From NCBI GenBank assembly GCA_946479515.1, contig CAMLGF010000013.1, positions 10,068-74,067 on the forward strand: a stretch of DNA of 64,000 nucleotides, written 5' to 3'. This DNA comes from an uncultured Pseudomonadota bacterium (lineage in GTDB: Bacteria > Pseudomonadota > Gammaproteobacteria > Steroidobacterales > Steroidobacteraceae). Shown in pieces: positions 61,645 to 64,000 of this stretch; the first letter of the stretch is position 1; each line of letters opens with the position of its first letter. A program made the translations under genes and the position numbers. The notes below the pieces were generated by a model. That model was given only the letters and a program-made list of their open reading frames with translations, was not told the DNA's origin and did not search any database.

Positions 61645-62898
61645 TCAGCCTCCGAAGCGCCGCAGGTCGAAGCCGCGCAGATCGTCCCGGGGCCGGCCGG
61701 CCACGAGATCGGCGACGGCGCGGGCCGTCACGGCCGACAGTGTCAGGCCGATATGCTGGTGGGCGAATGCGTAGAACAGGCCGGGCAGTGCGGCGACGCG
61801 GCCCATGGCAGGTAGATAGTCCGGAAGCACGGGACGCGGACCGACCCAGGCGTCGGCGGGGTCGTCGCAGGCATAGCCCAGCGCGCGCACGGTGCGGCGC
61901 AGCCAGGCGACCTTGCGCGCATCGACCGGTGCTTCCGTGCCGGCGAATTCCACGAAGCTGGTGGCGCGCAGGCGGCCGTCCATGGGTGTCACCACGAGGT
62001 TCTCGTCGGAGTACACCAGCGGCGCATCGACCAGCGGCGCCGCGCTCGGCATCTGAATGTGATATCCGCGCGCGGCCTCGAGCGGCACGCGCAAGCCGAA
62101 AGGCGTGAGCAGCGGCGCGGACCAGGCGCCCGCGCAGATCACGGCTGCCTGCACGCGGCTGTTGCCGTCAGCGGTGACCACTTCGCAGCCTTCGGGCACC
62201 GCGCGCACCGCGCTCACGTCACGGCGCAGGAACGTGGCGCCGCGCTGCGCGGCCGCGGCGACCAACGCGCGCACCACCTCCACAGGGTCGCGCACATGCG
62301 CGCATCCCGGAAACCAGAGCGCGGCCGCCGACTGCGCGCGGGCCGCACGGCGCACGGCGTCGACCACCTCCGGCGGCGCCGGCCCGGTGGCGACGTCGAG
62401 CGCGTGCATGGCGCGCGCCTGGGCTTCGGCCCGCCGTGCGGCATTGGCGCGCAGCCACACCTCGTAGTGTCCGTGCTGGCGGAGAAGATCGGCGCGCCCC
62501 GCCTGCCGCAGCAGATCCCGCAGGGCTGGAACGGCAGGCCGTACGAAGGGGGCGAGCAATGCCGTGTGTTCGCGGCGCATGAAGGCAGCGCGCGCGAAGC
62601 GCAATGCCCAGGGCGCGAAGTGCCGCAGGCGGCGCACGGGGACATCCAGAACACCGCCAAAGGCAAACAACTCGCGCCAGAAGCCGATCAGCAGCCCCGG
62701 CGCCGGCAGCGGCTCCACCAGTTCCGTGGCGACGTGACCGGCATTGCCGAAGCTGGCACCCGCCTCGCCGGGCGGCGCCCGATCGAACAACAGCACACGC
62801 CAGCCTTCCTGCGCCAGCGCGAACGCGGCGGCGCTGCCGATGATGCCGGCGCCGATGACGGCGATCGTTCTGGTCGCGACCGGGTTCTGTTCCGCCAT
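61645..62898 (-). CDS. FAD-dependent D-amino-acid dehydrogenase, probably D-hydroxyproline dehydrogenase
   Basis: The 417-residue protein has the FAD-binding GAGIIGSAAAFALAQEGW (from residue 16) and the DAO-fold motifs FDRAPPGEAGASFGNAGHVATE and VGPRPVLPDYLPAMGRV, as in DadA-like enzymes. Its gene diverges from a 4-hydroxyproline epimerase with only 30 bp between starts. The pair fits the known route trans-4-hydroxy-L-proline to cis-4-hydroxy-D-proline, then FAD-dependent oxidation. The ATG at 62898 has AGGGAG 7 nt upstream. Substrate is inferred from context. Confidence 0.84.
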   Translation of the reverse strand: MAEQNPVATRTIAVIGAGIIGSAAAFALAQEGWRVLLFDRAPPGEAGASFGNAGHVATELVEPLPAPGLLIGFWRELFAFGGVLDVPVRRLRHFAPWALRFARAAFMRREHTALLAPFVRPAVPALRDLLRQAGRADLLRQHGHYEVWLRANAARRAEAQARAMHALDVATGPAPPEVVDAVRRAARAQSAAALWFPGCAHVRDPVEVVRALVAAAAQRGATFLRRDVSAVRAVPEGCEVVTADGNSRVQAAVICAGAWSAPLLTPFGLRVPLEAARGYHIQMPSAAPLVDAPLVYSDENLVVTPMDGRLRATSFVEFAGTEAPVDARKVAWLRRTVRALGYACDDPADAWVGPRPVLPDYLPAMGRVAALPGLFYAFAHQHIGLTLSAVTARAVADLVAGRPRDDLRGFDLRRFGG

Positions 62899-62928
62899 GC
62901 CGACTCCCTGTTGCGCTAACGTAGCACC

Positions 62929-63861
62929 ATGCAGCAGATCAGTGTCATCGATTCCCATACCGGCGGCGAGCCCACGCGCCTGGTGGTGGCCGGTGGTCCG
63001 GAGCTCGGCGGCGGCACGCTCGCCGAGCGCGCGCGGATTTTTCGCGAACGCTTCGACCAGTACCGTTCGGCCATCGTCAACGAGCCACGCGGCTCGGATG
63101 TCATGGTGGGCGCGCTGCTGGTGAAGCCCGAGCGCGCCGGTTGCGGGCTGGGCGTCATCTTCTTCAACAATGTGGGTCTGCTGGGCATGTGCGGCCACGG
63201 CACCATCGGCGTGATCGCCTCACTGGCGCACGCCGGCCGGCTCGCGCCGGGCGCGGTGCGCATCGACACGCCGGTCGGCGCGGTGGACGCGACGCTGCAC
63301 GGCAATGGCGAGGTCGAAGTGGCCAACGTGCCTAGCTACCGCCGCGCGCGCGCGGTCACCGTGCAGGTGCCCGGCGCCGGCACGGTCACCGGCGACGTGG
63401 CCTGGGGCGGCAACTGGTTCTTCCTCGCCGAGGGCGAACACCGCATCGACCTGGAGCACGTGGACGAGCTGACCGATTTCACCTGGCGCGTGCGCCAGGC
63501 GCTCAATGCACAGGGGCATCCCGACGTGGATCACGTCGAGATCTTCGGTCCCGCGCGAGCGGCGGCGGCCCACAGCCGCAACTTCGTGCTGTGTCCCGGC
63601 CGCGCCTACGACCGCTCGCCCTGCGGCACGGGCACCAGTGCCAAGCTGGCCTGCCTGGCGCTGGAGGGCAGGCTCGCCGAAGGAGAGGAGTGGCTGCAGG
63701 AGAGCGTCGTGGGCAGCTGTTTCCGCGCGCGCTATCGCTGGCTGGACCGGACTGCCGGCACCATTGCGCCCACCATCATCGGTCGCGCCTGGGTGACCGC
63801 GGAGAGCCGCTTGCTGCTCGACAATGAAGATCCCTGCCGCTGGGGCATCCGCCCGGCATGA
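62929..63861 (+). CDS. 4-hydroxyproline 2-epimerase (proline racemase family)
   Basis: The enzyme interconverts trans-4-hydroxy-L-proline and cis-4-hydroxy-D-proline without cofactors. The 310-residue protein keeps the two catalytic cysteines, C88 in MCGHGT and C232 in SPCGTGT, matching the hydroxyproline epimerases. The opening ISVIDSHTGGEPTRLVVAGGP is also typical. It diverges from the D-amino-acid dehydrogenase gene. No Shine-Dalgarno sequence is seen before the ATG; TAACGT lies 6 nt upstream, a weak -10. The downstream deaminase and semialdehyde dehydrogenase of the pathway are not in the window. Confidence 0.9.
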   Translation: MQQISVIDSHTGGEPTRLVVAGGPELGGGTLAERARIFRERFDQYRSAIVNEPRGSDVMVGALLVKPERAGCGLGVIFFNNVGLLGMCGHGTIGVIASLAHAGRLAPGAVRIDTPVGAVDATLHGNGEVEVANVPSYRRARAVTVQVPGAGTVTGDVAWGGNWFFLAEGEHRIDLEHVDELTDFTWRVRQALNAQGHPDVDHVEIFGPARAAAAHSRNFVLCPGRAYDRSPCGTGTSAKLACLALEGRLAEGEEWLQESVVGSCFRARYRWLDRTAGTIAPTIIGRAWVTAESRLLLDNEDPCRWGIRPA

Positions 63862-63920
63862 ATGCCCGCGACGGGCGCGCTGGCGTGGCGTCAAGCCGTT
63901 GGAATCTTTGGGGAAAGATC

Positions 63921-64000
<80 letters not shown>

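Overview
The window is GC-rich, densely coded bacterial chromosome. The gene content and order point to a Gammaproteobacterium of the Xanthomonadales/Nevskiales/Steroidobacterales type. The main clues are the tsaE-amiB-mutL-miaA-hfq-hflX-hflK-hflC-purA superoperon, pcnB-folK-deoxynucleoside kinase-panB-panC, lptF-lptG divergent from pepA-holC-valS, an endonuclease-type MutL (no need for MutH), a yybP-ykoY riboswitch of the kind known from Xanthomonas, and a TonB receptor with a halogenase-like flavoprotein. This placement is inference; no 16S gene is present. Most genes are housekeeping, and no prophage, insertion sequence, CRISPR array or defence island was seen.

Layout: 1-2.6 kb, end of a DUF2066 gene, a PgsA-like transferase, hda, then wrbA and acyP diverging from one AT-rich box. 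2.6-10 kb, lytic transglycosylase, proS, pssA, family-4 uracil-DNA glycosylase, rimI, prfC, a REP-like repeat and a UMF1-type MFS transporter. 10-19 kb (minus strand), pepA-holC-valS-moxR-DUF58-tgpA. 19-21 kb, lptF-lptG (LPS export). 21-26 kb, a GldA/GldF/GldG/DUF4340 ABC-type operon. 26-30 kb, an unrecognised gene, a GT4 glycosyltransferase with a Wzx-like flippase, and a GDT1/TMEM165 manganese exporter behind a yybP-ykoY riboswitch. 30.9-38 kb, tRNA-Glu(CTC), pcnB, folK, dNK, panB, panC, queG, nnrDE. 38-48 kb, the tsaE-to-purA superoperon. 48-52 kb, otsB-GH15-otsA trehalose operon and a small basic DUF6496 protein. 52-58.5 kb (minus strand), a probable glycan-use operon: TonB receptor, flavin-dependent halogenase-like protein, GH144-type lipoprotein glucanase. 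58.7-64 kb, a DUF748 envelope protein, a FAD-dependent D-amino-acid dehydrogenase divergent from a 4-hydroxyproline epimerase, and the 3' part of tRNA-Leu(CAG).

The most noteworthy signals are: the Mn2+ riboswitch; the halogenase/TonB/GH144 operon, whose receptor mRNA carries its ribosome-binding site in the loop of a small hairpin; a REP-like element that appears to have supplied the last codons of prfC and the ribosome-binding site of the next gene; -10 boxes lying 5-7 nt before several start codons, suggesting leaderless mRNAs; and a long acidic insertion inside poly(A) polymerase. All functions are assigned by reading motifs, length and context; no database search was run.
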